A stretch of DNA of 33,170 nucleotides, from NCBI GenBank assembly GCA_947455515.1, contig CANGOF010000021.1, forward strand, positions 1 through 33,170, read 5' to 3'. The position numbers and the translations under genes were made by a program. Position 1 is the stretch's first letter. Each line of letters opens with the position of its first letter. Source of the DNA: Flavobacteriia bacterium (lineage in GTDB: Bacteria; Bacteroidota; Bacteroidia; Flavobacteriales_D; Crocinitomicaceae). The notes under the pieces were generated by a model. The model did not search any database. It saw only the letters and a list, made by a program, of their open reading frames with translations, and had not been told where the DNA came from. This document shows positions 8,961 to 18,636 of this stretch, piece after piece.

Positions 8961-10232
8961 TTGAAACATTTAGTTCTTTTTATAGCCTTTCTGCTTTTGT
9001 TGGTTACTTCTTGTAAAAAAGAGGTGTCAAATGCTGGTCTTTCTATATTAAATAAAGATCAAGATGCTTTCGGAAGTGTAGATACATTTTCCTTACGTGT
9101 CGGATCTTTGTACGTCGACACGGTTACTACGACAAATCCCTCTTATTTACTATTAGGGTCTTACGTTGATTCTATATTTGGTAAATACGATGCAAGTTTT
9201 TATGCACAGGTTAGAATTTCAGCATTGAATCCAGATTTTGGTGATTTAACAAAAATCACTATCGATTCATTAGTTTTAGGTATGCGATTTGCGGATTATT
9301 ATGGTAAATTAGATGAGCAAACATTTGAAGTATACGAAATTACAGAAGATTTATTATCAACTAATTCCTATAATACAAAATCTACCGTTTCGGTGAAGTC
9401 AACTAATTTGGTTTTGTCTAACTCATCTAAAATTACACCAAAACCGTTTGGGTATAAATTTCCTGAATTTGTTACTGATACCGTCAGAGATAACGTTCGT
9501 ATTCAATTGAATAAAGATTTAGCGCAACGTTTCATTACCGATTCGAAGACAAATCCTGAAAATTTTGCCTCTATGGATGCTTTTTTAGCATATTTTAAAG
9601 GTTTCCAAGTTAAAGTAAACAATGCCAATCAACAAATTGGAGAAGGAGGCGTGATGTCCTTTGCTTATCCTCCTCAATTAACGATGTATTATAAGTTGGA
9701 TGGCGTTGCAAAGAAATTTTATTTTGAATTAAATTCAAGCGGTGTACGTTTTAATCATGTAGAAACAAATTATGCTGGTACAGAAGTTGAGAAATTAGTT
9801 TTAGGATTAACAACAAATCAAAAAGATTTTTACGCGCAAGCAAATCATGTGAGGGGTACAGTTAGTCTACCTACGATTACTTCAATCCCTTCTAATTCTG
9901 TAATTCATTATGCAAAATTAATTTTACCAGTAGATTATACTAATACTAATCTTTATGCATTGAGTTCAGAGTTATTTGTTTCCATTCCAAATACATTAAC
10001 GGATCCAAATCTTAGGTATATTACCAATGCAGTTTTAGATACTGCATCCCATGGTTATATAGTGGATGTAAGAGATCATTTACAACAAGTCATAACTGGA
10101 AAAAGATTAAATTATAATTTAGTTTTTTCTCCAAAATTTTTCAGCTTAAGTGCTGAAAGAGTACATTTTCTTGGTCCAAATACTACGGGTGATTTCAAGC
10201 CAAGGTTATTAATTAAATATTCAACTTTTTAA
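8961..10232 (+). CDS. DUF4270 family lipoprotein (TTG start)
   Basis: 423 aa; lipobox LLVTSCKKE; position between GT5-like gene and glmS is a familiar Bacteroidota arrangement. Confidence 0.8.
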   Translation: MKHLVLFIAFLLLLVTSCKKEVSNAGLSILNKDQDAFGSVDTFSLRVGSLYVDTVTTTNPSYLLLGSYVDSIFGKYDASFYAQVRISALNPDFGDLTKITIDSLVLGMRFADYYGKLDEQTFEVYEITEDLLSTNSYNTKSTVSVKSTNLVLSNSSKITPKPFGYKFPEFVTDTVRDNVRIQLNKDLAQRFITDSKTNPENFASMDAFLAYFKGFQVKVNNANQQIGEGGVMSFAYPPQLTMYYKLDGVAKKFYFELNSSGVRFNHVETNYAGTEVEKLVLGLTTNQKDFYAQANHVRGTVSLPTITSIPSNSVIHYAKLILPVDYTNTNLYALSSELFVSIPNTLTDPNLRYITNAVLDTASHGYIVDVRDHLQQVITGKRLNYNLVFSPKFFSLSAERVHFLGPNTTGDFKPRLLIKYSTF

Positions 10233-10244
10233 ATTTCAAATAGT

Positions 10245-12089
10245 ATGTGTGGAATTGTTGCTTATATCGGAAAAAAAGATGCTTACCCTGTGTTAATTAA
10301 GGGATTGTCACGTTTAGAATACAGAGGATATGATAGTGCAGGTATTGCTTTATTAAATGGGACGGATCTTAATTTATATAAAAAACAAGGTAAAGTTGCA
10401 AATTTAGTAGCTTTTGCAGAAGATAAAAATACGAATGGTCACGTTGGAATTGGTCATACTCGTTGGGCAACACATGGCGAACCAAATGATGTGAATTCTC
10501 ATCCTCACTTTTCAATGGATAAACGTATAGCGGTAATTCATAATGGGATTATTGAAAATTACGATACAATAAAAGAAGAACTGATGAATAGAGGATACGT
10601 TTTTCAAAGTGAGACGGACACGGAGGTGTTGGTTCATTTGATTGATGATATTCAAAAAACAGAAAAGACAAGTTTATTTGAGTCTGTTCGTCAAGCTTTG
10701 CAAAGTGTTGTGGGAGCATATGCCTTAGTAGTAATTTCTATTGACAACCCAACCCAATTAATCGCTGCCAGAAAAAGCAGTCCATTAGTTGTTGGTATAG
10801 GGGAAGATAATGAGTTTTTTTTAGCTTCGGATGCGACACCAATAGTTGAATATACCAATCAAGTGGTTTATTTAAATGATGAAGAAATTGCGGTAGTGGA
10901 TGTGAATGAAGGATTGCGAATTACGAATATCAATAATCAAGAGAAAACGCCTTATATTCAAGAATTAGAGATGCATTTGGAAGCCTTAGAAAAAGGTGGA
11001 TATGAGCATTTTATGATGAAAGAAATTTTTGAACAGCCACGTTCAATTCACGATTGTTTTAGAGGTCGATTAAATGCTGCTGAAGGTTTTGTTCAGCTTG
11101 GTGGTTTGAAAGATTTTGAAAATCGTATGTTGAATGCAAGACGTATTGTGTTTGTTGCTTGTGGAACTTCATGGCATGCTTGTCAAGTAGGAGAGTATCT
11201 TATTGAAGATTTGGCACGAATAAACGTAGAAGTTGAATATGCAAGTGAATTTAGATATAGAAATCCAATCATTGGAGAAGGAGATGTAGTTATTGCAGTT
11301 TCTCAGTCTGGAGAAACAGCAGATACATTAGCAGCATTGGAATTAGCAAAATCAAGAGGTGCTACAATATTCGGTATTTGTAATGTAGTAGGATCTTCGA
11401 TTTCTCGTATAACGGATGCCGGTTCTTATACGCATGCTGGGCCAGAAATAGGGGTAGCCTCTACAAAAGCATTTACTGCCCAGGTAACTGTATTGACTCT
11501 TTTAGCTTTACGATTAGCTTCTAAAAAAGATTCTCTAAGCAGAATTAGATTTAGAACTTTACTTTCAGAATTAGAAGCAATTCCAGAGAAAATAAAGCGA
11601 GTACTGGAGAAAAATGAATTAATAAAAGAAATTGCATCGCATTATAAAGATTCAGCAAATGCATTATATTTAGGAAGAGGAAGCTCATTTCCTGTTGCTT
11701 TAGAAGGTGCTTTGAAATTAAAAGAGATTTCTTACATTCACGCAGAAGGTTATCCAGCTGCAGAAATGAAGCATGGACCAATCGCCTTAATTGATGCTGA
11801 AATGCCTGTTTTTGTTATTGCAACTAAAGGAACATCTTACGAAAAAGTAGTGAGTAATATCCAAGAAGTAAAAGCACGTAAAGGTAAAATTGTGGCTATC
11901 GTTACAGAAGGTGATGTTCAAGTAAAAGGTATGGCTGATCACGTGATTGAAATTCCAGATACAGATGAACATTTAGTTCCATTGTTAGCAACAGTACCAT
12001 TACAATTACTTTCATATCATATTGCAGTTATGAGAGGGTGTAATGTGGACCAACCAAGAAATTTAGCGAAATCGGTTACGGTTGAGTAA
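10245..12089 (+). CDS. glmS: glutamine--fructose-6-phosphate aminotransferase (isomerizing)
   Basis: MCGIVAYIGKKDAYPVLIKGLSRLEYRGYDSAG; SIS domains; C-terminal DQPRNLAKSVTVE. Confidence 0.98.
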   Translation: MCGIVAYIGKKDAYPVLIKGLSRLEYRGYDSAGIALLNGTDLNLYKKQGKVANLVAFAEDKNTNGHVGIGHTRWATHGEPNDVNSHPHFSMDKRIAVIHNGIIENYDTIKEELMNRGYVFQSETDTEVLVHLIDDIQKTEKTSLFESVRQALQSVVGAYALVVISIDNPTQLIAARKSSPLVVGIGEDNEFFLASDATPIVEYTNQVVYLNDEEIAVVDVNEGLRITNINNQEKTPYIQELEMHLEALEKGGYEHFMMKEIFEQPRSIHDCFRGRLNAAEGFVQLGGLKDFENRMLNARRIVFVACGTSWHACQVGEYLIEDLARINVEVEYASEFRYRNPIIGEGDVVIAVSQSGETADTLAALELAKSRGATIFGICNVVGSSISRITDAGSYTHAGPEIGVASTKAFTAQVTVLTLLALRLASKKDSLSRIRFRTLLSELEAIPEKIKRVLEKNELIKEIASHYKDSANALYLGRGSSFPVALEGALKLKEISYIHAEGYPAAEMKHGPIALIDAEMPVFVIATKGTSYEKVVSNIQEVKARKGKIVAIVTEGDVQVKGMADHVIEIPDTDEHLVPLLATVPLQLLSYHIAVMRGCNVDQPRNLAKSVTVE

Positions 12090-12095
12090 AAAAAT

Positions 12096-12150
12096 ATTCT
12101 TAAAACAAAAAAAAGGAGCGAATTTCGCTCCTTTTTTTTGTTTTAAGAAT
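12096..12150. terminator. bidirectional intrinsic terminator between convergent glmS and phaC
   Basis: Perfect 27-nt inverted arms around T12123: ATTCTTAAAACAAAAAAAAGGAGCGAA / TTCGCTCCTTTTTTTTGTTTTAAGAAT. Confidence 0.92.
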
Positions 12151-12164
12151 TTAACTATTTAATA

Positions 12165-13220
12165 TTAATCTCGTTCTTTTAGCCAAGCTGTAACCGCAGG
12201 TGAAAGTTCTTTTTGCGATTTTCCTCCGACAAATACACCAATGTGACCACCCTCAAATTTGTATATCGTTTTGTCTTTTGATCCTACATAATCATTTAGA
12301 GGAATTGTAGCTGATGGCGGTACAAGATGATCGTGAACTGCGTATATATTTAATAAAGGCATTGTTAAATTTTTAAGATCTACTTCTTTATCTCCAATTC
12401 TTAATTCTCCTTTAATTAATTTGTTGTTTTGGTATAAGTCTTCCATAAATTGTAAAAAACATGCTCCAGCTTGGTCTGGACTTTCTGAAATCCACTTCTC
12501 CATACGTAGAAAGTTTAACAATTTAGTTTTGTCTTCCATGGAATTTATTAAACCTGTTGACTTTTGAATTTTCATCATCGGTTTTAACATATCAAAACCA
12601 TCATTTAAAAAGGATCCTGGTATTAAACCATCGTACCCATCCACTAATTTTTTGAAATCCATGTCCTTACTCCATCTGAATAATAACCCTTCATTAATGG
12701 AAAAGTCAATAGGGGTAACATGTGTAACTAAATTTTTTACTTTCTCAGGATGTATAGATGAATAGATAACACTAAACGTACCACCTTGACAAATGCTCAA
12801 AATATTGATTTTATCTACCTTATTTTCTTTTCTAACTACATCCACACAATTATTTATATATCCATTTATATAGTCATCCATTGTAAGAAACTTATCCATT
12901 TTTGTAGGTTTTCCCCAATCAATTAGGTATACATCCAATCCAGCTTCCAACAAGTTTTTAATGTAACTTCTGTCAGGTTGTAAATCTAACATTTGGTAAG
13001 TGTTTACTAAAGCATAAACTATCAAAACAGGAGTTTTGTAGGTTGATTTTGAGTCTCTATTATAACGATATAGTGTTAATTTGTCCTCATTATATACAAC
13101 ATGTTTTGGAGTAGAAGCGATATCTACTTCGTTTATTTCAGCAAGATTTTCAAATCCTTTTAGAAACTTTGTGGTAGTTGTAGTTAATTCTTGTAGTAAA
13201 TTGGCTTGATTTAAGTCCAT
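12165..13220 (-). CDS. phaC: class III poly(R)-hydroxyalkanoate synthase subunit PhaC
   Basis: 351 aa; VYLIDWGKP; nucleophile elbow LSICQGG (Cys144); VHDHLVPP Asp; GGHIGVFVGG His. Confidence 0.93.
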   Translation of the reverse strand: MDLNQANLLQELTTTTTKFLKGFENLAEINEVDIASTPKHVVYNEDKLTLYRYNRDSKSTYKTPVLIVYALVNTYQMLDLQPDRSYIKNLLEAGLDVYLIDWGKPTKMDKFLTMDDYINGYINNCVDVVRKENKVDKINILSICQGGTFSVIYSSIHPEKVKNLVTHVTPIDFSINEGLLFRWSKDMDFKKLVDGYDGLIPGSFLNDGFDMLKPMMKIQKSTGLINSMEDKTKLLNFLRMEKWISESPDQAGACFLQFMEDLYQNNKLIKGELRIGDKEVDLKNLTMPLLNIYAVHDHLVPPSATIPLNDYVGSKDKTIYKFEGGHIGVFVGGKSQKELSPAVTAWLKERD

Positions 13221-13235
13221 ATAAAAAAATGGGAT

Positions 13236-13265
13236 AAAAAAAGGGAAATCTAAATTTCCCTTTTT
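13236..13265 (-). terminator. intrinsic terminator/attenuator-like hairpin between phaE and phaC
   Basis: Minus strand: AAAAAGGGAAAT-TTAG-ATTTCCCTTTTT followed by further T; 12-bp stem, 4-nt loop. Confidence 0.75.
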
Positions 13266-13284
13266 ATTAATTTATATTAATGAT

Positions 13285-14643
13285 TTAGACAGTCGCTGTT
13301 TTACGAGTTGTCGTTTTTGCAGGAGCTGGTTTTTCAATAGAAGTTAATTTGCCTTCTAAAGTTTTTACCGTTTTCTTCAAATCGTGAATTGTTTGGTATA
13401 ATTCATTCATTTCAGATTTTACAACTAATGGTAAAGCCTCAATTTTGTTTTCAAATTGAAATTCTAAATTTTTTTTAATATCCAAAGACAAAGTCGTTAA
13501 TTCAGCTTTTAATTTTGAAAATTCATCTGTAGCGAATAGTTGTGTGTAATGTTTTTCATTGATAGCAACCCATTCGTTGAAAAACGGTTGAAAAGTAGAA
13601 GTAAACGTTGTATCTTTTGCTTTTTCAGTTAATAGATTTGCAGCTTCTTTAGAAACATTTTGACCAGTTGTATACAATAAGTACTGCATTTCTGCTAATT
13701 TCATACTATAAACAGAAGCTTTGTCAATGGAAGCTATCGCTAATTCAACATTTTCTTTTTCTTTAGAATCAGTCACTAATTTCATTAATGGAGCAAAAGA
13801 TTCAGTAAAAGAATGTTGTGTGTTTTTAAATGCGTCTGTCAACTTTCCAAAATCACCTGAGAACAATGTTGGAAATTTCTCTGTAAATGTACTCCAATAA
13901 GCTTGAAAATCTTTATTTGTGTTTTTTTGTGTTGTAAAGAAATCTTGCACAAATTTTGTATTGTTTTCTAACAAACTATTTAAGTTGTTTGCAGGAAAAA
14001 ATTGTTGGAATAATTCTTCAGTAATTTTTTTGTACTGAGAAGGATCAAACATGTTTTTTAGAGTATCAGCAGAGAAATTGTTTGATTTGAATGCTGTGAA
14101 GAATGGTTGGTAAAATTCTTGAAGCTTAAAATACAAATTATTCGTGTTGAAAGCATTTGTAAATAAGTCGGATTTAAACATGTTTTTAGGCATAGTTTTG
14201 TTTAGCGACTCAAACGTAGAATTTAATGTGTTTGTCCAAGATTCAAATAAGGTATTCCAAGTAGAATTCATATTTAAAATGTTAGCACTTGTTTCTGTAG
14301 CTGGTTTTCCAAAACTGGATAACGAATTGTACATGTTTAAATTAAAATCAGTCGCTTTTTTGATTGCATCTAATTGTGAAGTGTAAATATTTTTATAAAA
14401 ATCTTCTGTTTTTTCAGTTGTAAAAGCGTCCTTAAATGGAACGTCTATTTTACTATCTGAGGCGATATTTTTAAAAATAGATAGCTGAGATTCCCACCAA
14501 TTTTTATACACTTCTGAAGATTTTTCAAAAGCATTTTCTGATTTCAAAGCTTCTTGCAATTTATTAGCTGTTTCAACAAAAGAATTAATTGCTTTTGTTT
14601 GGGTTTCAACTACTGTATCTAATATTTCTTTGGTATTATTCAT
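13285..14643 (-). CDS. phaE: class III PHA synthase PhaE-like/phasin-like subunit (ORF track starts at 14688; MNNTKEIL at 14643 is a likely start)
   Basis: Helical, coiled protein; C-terminal region YSMKLAEMQYLLYTTGQ..FNEWVAINEKHYTQLFATDEFSKLKAELT..SEMNELYQTIHDLKKTVKTLEGKL resembles PhaE; adjacent to class III phaC. Confidence 0.75.
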   Translation of the reverse strand: MNNTKEILDTVVETQTKAINSFVETANKLQEALKSENAFEKSSEVYKNWWESQLSIFKNIASDSKIDVPFKDAFTTEKTEDFYKNIYTSQLDAIKKATDFNLNMYNSLSSFGKPATETSANILNMNSTWNTLFESWTNTLNSTFESLNKTMPKNMFKSDLFTNAFNTNNLYFKLQEFYQPFFTAFKSNNFSADTLKNMFDPSQYKKITEELFQQFFPANNLNSLLENNTKFVQDFFTTQKNTNKDFQAYWSTFTEKFPTLFSGDFGKLTDAFKNTQHSFTESFAPLMKLVTDSKEKENVELAIASIDKASVYSMKLAEMQYLLYTTGQNVSKEAANLLTEKAKDTTFTSTFQPFFNEWVAINEKHYTQLFATDEFSKLKAELTTLSLDIKKNLEFQFENKIEALPLVVKSEMNELYQTIHDLKKTVKTLEGKLTSIEKPAPAKTTTRKTATV

Positions 14644-14745
14644 GTTTTTTATAACTTTTAATTTTATTGCATTACAAATTTCAAGCAATTTATTGGATTT
14701 ACCAAATAAAAATATAGTATTTAGAAAAAATGTTCATAACATAAT

Positions 14746-15489
14746 TTACATGTATAATCCACCATTGATATTTAAACATTGTCCAGTCATATAAGTTGCT
14801 TTAATTAAATAGGATACGCCATTTGCAATATCCTCTGTTTCTCCCAGTTTTGCAGCTGGAATTTTCGCTTTTATACCATCTAATACTTGGATTGGCATTT
14901 CTGCAACCATTTCAGTATTTATAAATCCGGGACAGATACAGTTTACTGTTACTCCATGTTTTGCTGTTTCAAGTGCTAAAGATTTTGAAAATCCAATCAA
15001 CCCAGCTTTTGCAGCAGCATAATTTGTTTGTCCAAAACCGCCTGTTTGACCAATGACCGAGCTAATGTTTATTATTCTACCATACTTTTGTTCAATCATG
15101 TGTGGGATAGCTAATTGACATGTATTAAACACGCTGGATAAATTAGTATCTATCACTTCACTCCACTCCGAAAGTTGCATTTTCCGAAAGGATTTATCTC
15201 TTGTAATACCAGCGTTATTAATTAAAATATCAACGGGGCCAAAATGCTTTATAATTTTATCAAATAACCCTTCGCATTCATTTTTATTCGCAATATTTGA
15301 CTGAATAGCAATGGCGTTACCTCCATTTGAAATAATCTTATTTACTATTTTATTTGCCTCTTCATTATTGCGATTGTAATTTACGACCACATTAAAATTC
15401 GAGTTGCCAAGTTCTAATGAAATGGCAGCACCTATACCTCTCGATCCTCCGGTTACAAGAACGGTTTTTTTTGTCGTTGGATTATTCAT
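14746..15489 (-). CDS. phaB: SDR family acetoacetyl-CoA reductase (PhaB-like)
   Basis: TGGSRGIG, NNAGITRD, YAAAKAG motifs; ends in GGLYM as in PhaB; upstream of phaE-phaC. Confidence 0.85.
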   Translation of the reverse strand: MNNPTTKKTVLVTGGSRGIGAAISLELGNSNFNVVVNYNRNNEEANKIVNKIISNGGNAIAIQSNIANKNECEGLFDKIIKHFGPVDILINNAGITRDKSFRKMQLSEWSEVIDTNLSSVFNTCQLAIPHMIEQKYGRIINISSVIGQTGGFGQTNYAAAKAGLIGFSKSLALETAKHGVTVNCICPGFINTEMVAEMPIQVLDGIKAKIPAAKLGETEDIANGVSYLIKATYMTGQCLNINGGLYM

Positions 15490-15618
15490 AGTGCTTTTTA
15501 TTAATTAATGAAACATTAGTTTTGTGTCCCTAAAAATTACGTATAAATATTAAAATAGAAGGGTTATAATTCTAATTTTTTTATTTGTATCTTTCGGTTT
15601 TGTATAAGGAATAAATTA

Positions 15619-16029
15619 ATGAATAATCAGATGGAACTTAATCAAAAATATCACCACGAATTTTTATTTACTCAACAAGATGTGATAGATTTCGCTCGGG
15701 TTACTGGAGATAATAATCCTGTGCATTTGGATGAGGATTTTGCCGCTAAAACTATATTTAAAACACGAGTGATGCATGGTATGTTGGGCGCATGTATTTT
15801 TTCAAAAGTATTTGGGACATTATTCCCAGGTGATGGCACTATTTATTTGAGCCAAACGGTTAATTTTTTAAAACCAATGTATGTGGATACAACGTATATA
15901 GCTCAATTCGAAGTATTAGAAATACAAGATAAAAATCGCGCTAAAATCTTGACTAACATCGTAAATTCGGAAGGAAAAAAAATAGTTGTTGGTGAGGCAA
16001 TAATAATGAATATTGAAAAAATCGCATAA
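15619..16029 (+). CDS. phaJ: MaoC-like (R)-specific enoyl-CoA hydratase (PhaJ-like)
   Basis: FARVTGDNNPVHLDEDFA hydratase 2 motif; VMHGMLGACIFSKVFG. Confidence 0.82.
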   Translation: MNNQMELNQKYHHEFLFTQQDVIDFARVTGDNNPVHLDEDFAAKTIFKTRVMHGMLGACIFSKVFGTLFPGDGTIYLSQTVNFLKPMYVDTTYIAQFEVLEIQDKNRAKILTNIVNSEGKKIVVGEAIIMNIEKIA

Positions 16030-16823
16030 TGTTTATTAAAACGGAAGATAATAAGTCATTGTTTGTTGAGGTTCAAGGAAATTTGACTTCCTCTAAAACG
16101 ATTGTTTTTTTAAATGGCTTATCTCAATCTACCATTGCTTGGGGATTTGTAGTTCCGTATTTTGCTTTAGACTTTAAAATTGTTTTACTTGATTTTATTT
16201 TTCAAGGGGATTCAGATAAAACAGGAGAGGTTAGGGATTTTGATCAACACGCTAAGGATGTGATTTCAGTAATTGATGCATTAAAAATTGATAAAGCATA
16301 TTTTGTTGGACTGTCTTACGGAAGTATTGTTGCGCAACATATAGGAGTTAATTATACAAATCGTATCGAAAAGTTAATTTTGCTTTCCACATTTGCGCAT
16401 AAAACACCATATTATGAAGCGATTGAATTGTCGTGGAGAAGAGCGCTGGATTTTGGCGGGTATTCTTTAATGTTAGACGTTATGCTTCCTTTTGTTTTAA
16501 GTAATTCTTATTTTGCCCAACCAATAATTCCAATTGAAATAATGAAGTCTGCAAGAAAAGACTTGGTAGATGCAACTTCGTTACATAAACTAATGGATGC
16601 GACTCATGCCAGAAAAGATTATAGAGAGAATCTCAAAAGTATAACCGCTGCAACTTTAGTCATTCATGGTAGACAAGATACTTTGTTTAGTGTTGATTTA
16701 GGTAAAGCGGTTGCGGATAATATTCCTGATAGTGAGTTTGTAATAATTGAGAACGCTGGACATACATTAAATTTAGAAGGCGTAGAATTTGTTGTTGAAT
16801 TGATTATGAAATTTATAAATTAA
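16029..16823 (+). CDS. alpha/beta hydrolase
   Basis: GLSYGS nucleophile elbow, HGRQDTLF Asp, AGHTLNLE His; ATG overlaps phaJ TAA by 1 nt (TAATG). Confidence 0.88.
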   Translation: MFIKTEDNKSLFVEVQGNLTSSKTIVFLNGLSQSTIAWGFVVPYFALDFKIVLLDFIFQGDSDKTGEVRDFDQHAKDVISVIDALKIDKAYFVGLSYGSIVAQHIGVNYTNRIEKLILLSTFAHKTPYYEAIELSWRRALDFGGYSLMLDVMLPFVLSNSYFAQPIIPIEIMKSARKDLVDATSLHKLMDATHARKDYRENLKSITAATLVIHGRQDTLFSVDLGKAVADNIPDSEFVIIENAGHTLNLEGVEFVVELIMKFIN

Positions 16824-16826
16824 GAA

Positions 16827-17594
16827 ATGAAGGTTGCTTTAATAACTGGTAGTACCAGTGGAATCGGTTTAGGTATTGCGAAAGAATTTGCAAGAGAAGG
16901 ATATGCGATTGCTTTTAATGGTTTAGAAGCGAATGGAGCTGAAATTGCGGATCAAGTAGGAAAAGAATTTGGAGTTAAAACTCGTTTTTTTGGAGCAAAT
17001 CTTCAAGATCCGAATCAAATTATAGGAATGGTTGAAGAGGCAGAAGGCTTGTTTGGTACTATTGATATTTTAGTTAATAATGCAGGAATTCAATTTGTTT
17101 CTCCAATTGAAGATTTTCCTATAGAAAAATGGAATGCAATCATGGATATTAATTTAAATTCTGTTTTTCACGCGTCAAAAAGTGTTTGGAAAGGTATGAA
17201 AAACAGAAGATTTGGAAGGATTATTAATATTGCTTCTGCACATGGTTTAGTAGCTTCTCCTTTTAAATCTGCTTATGTTACTGCGAAACATGGCGTGGTG
17301 GGTATGACAAAAACACTCGCCTTAGAAGGTGCTGCCTTTGGTATTACGGTTAATGCTATTTGTCCAGGGTATGTGAAAACTCCATTAGTAGAAAAACAAA
17401 TTAAAGAACAGGCATTAGCCCACGGTATACCGGAGGATGAAGTAATTTCTAAAATTATGTTAGAAAAACATGCAGTCAAAGAATTTGTAACCGTAGAAGC
17501 ATTGGGTAAATTAGCAGTTTTCCTTGCATCTGAATCAGGAAGTTTAATTACTGGAATTGCTCTACCAGTAGATGGTGGATGGACAGCTCAATAA
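16827..17594 (+). CDS. bdhA: 3-hydroxybutyrate dehydrogenase (SDR)
   Basis: TGSTSGIGLGIA; NNAGIQFVSPIEDFP; ASAHGLVASPFKSAYVTAKHG; NAICPGYVKTPLVEKQI. Confidence 0.93.
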   Translation: MKVALITGSTSGIGLGIAKEFAREGYAIAFNGLEANGAEIADQVGKEFGVKTRFFGANLQDPNQIIGMVEEAEGLFGTIDILVNNAGIQFVSPIEDFPIEKWNAIMDINLNSVFHASKSVWKGMKNRRFGRIINIASAHGLVASPFKSAYVTAKHGVVGMTKTLALEGAAFGITVNAICPGYVKTPLVEKQIKEQALAHGIPEDEVISKIMLEKHAVKEFVTVEALGKLAVFLASESGSLITGIALPVDGGWTAQ

Positions 17595-17600
17595 TAAAAT

Positions 17601-18626
17601 ATGAAAGAAAAACACGTTGGAGTAGCATTGCAAGGCGGAGGGGCACATGGTGCGTTCACTTGGGGTGTATTGGATCGTTTGTTAGAAGTAGATGAGATTG
17701 TTGCTGATGGAATGGTAGGAACAAGTGCTGGAGCAATAAATGCTGTAGTATGTGCTTATGGACTTCATATTGGCGGTAAATCAAAGGCAAAAGAGTTGTT
17801 GGATCGCTTATGGAAAGATATTGCTCTATCAGGAAATGTAATGTTCAAACCTTCATTTATGGATTCACTTTTTTCAAGTGGGGATATGCATAACACACCT
17901 GGATATATGATGTTTAATGCAATGACACAGTTTTTGTCGCCTTATCAAATGAATCCAGCGAATATCAACCCGTTAAGAGAAATACTAAATAATTTAGTAG
18001 ATTTTGAAGAACTTAGACACTACAATAAAAAAAGACTATTTGTATGCGCTACGAATGTAAAAACGAATCGAGCAAGGGTTTTTTCCAATGAGGAAATGAC
18101 AGTAGAAGCTGTTTTGGCATCTGCATGTTTACCTTATTTATTTCAAGCGGTTGAAATAGATGGAGAACATTATTGGGATGGTGGATATATGGGGAACCCA
18201 CCTTTATTTCCATTGATAGAAAATACAGATATTCACGATTTATTATTAGTTAAAATTAATTCTATTAATATTGAGGAAGTTCCAACGTCAGCCAGAGATA
18301 TACAAGATAGAATTACTGAAATTTGTTTCAATAGTAGCTTGATTAATGAAATGAAATTAATTCATTACCGAAATGAATTGGTTAGAAAAGGAGTGGATGT
18401 ACAAGACGGAAAACTTTCACGTGAAATTTTTGTTCATTCCATATCAGCGCATGAAGCTTTAGGTCATATGAAACATTCGAGTAAAATGAATACTTCTTGG
18501 GAGTTTTTATTAGATCTAAAACAAAAAGGTCGAGTTTATGCAGAGAAATGGTTACAAGAAGAATATCATAAGGTTGGTGTGAAGTCGACCTTTGATATTG
18601 AAAAACATTTCTTTGATAAGAATTAA
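17601..18626 (+). CDS. patatin-like phospholipase family protein
   Basis: GGGAHGAF oxyanion motif, GTSAG serine elbow, DGGYMGNPP Asp motif. Confidence 0.92.
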   Translation: MKEKHVGVALQGGGAHGAFTWGVLDRLLEVDEIVADGMVGTSAGAINAVVCAYGLHIGGKSKAKELLDRLWKDIALSGNVMFKPSFMDSLFSSGDMHNTPGYMMFNAMTQFLSPYQMNPANINPLREILNNLVDFEELRHYNKKRLFVCATNVKTNRARVFSNEEMTVEAVLASACLPYLFQAVEIDGEHYWDGGYMGNPPLFPLIENTDIHDLLLVKINSINIEEVPTSARDIQDRITEICFNSSLINEMKLIHYRNELVRKGVDVQDGKLSREIFVHSISAHEALGHMKHSSKMNTSWEFLLDLKQKGRVYAEKWLQEEYHKVGVKSTFDIEKHFFDKN

Positions 18627-18636
18627 TGGAATAGGA

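Noticed and set aside
10140-10165. TTTCAGC-TTAAGT-GCTGAAA hairpin-like sequence in DUF4270 gene
   Set aside because: Short inverted repeat inside a coding region without T-run; likely coincidental
15588-15595. TATCTTTC as a -7 element for the phaJ operon
   Set aside because: One mismatch to TAnnTTTG and no -33 TTG at 19-21 nt spacing; insufficient for a promoter call
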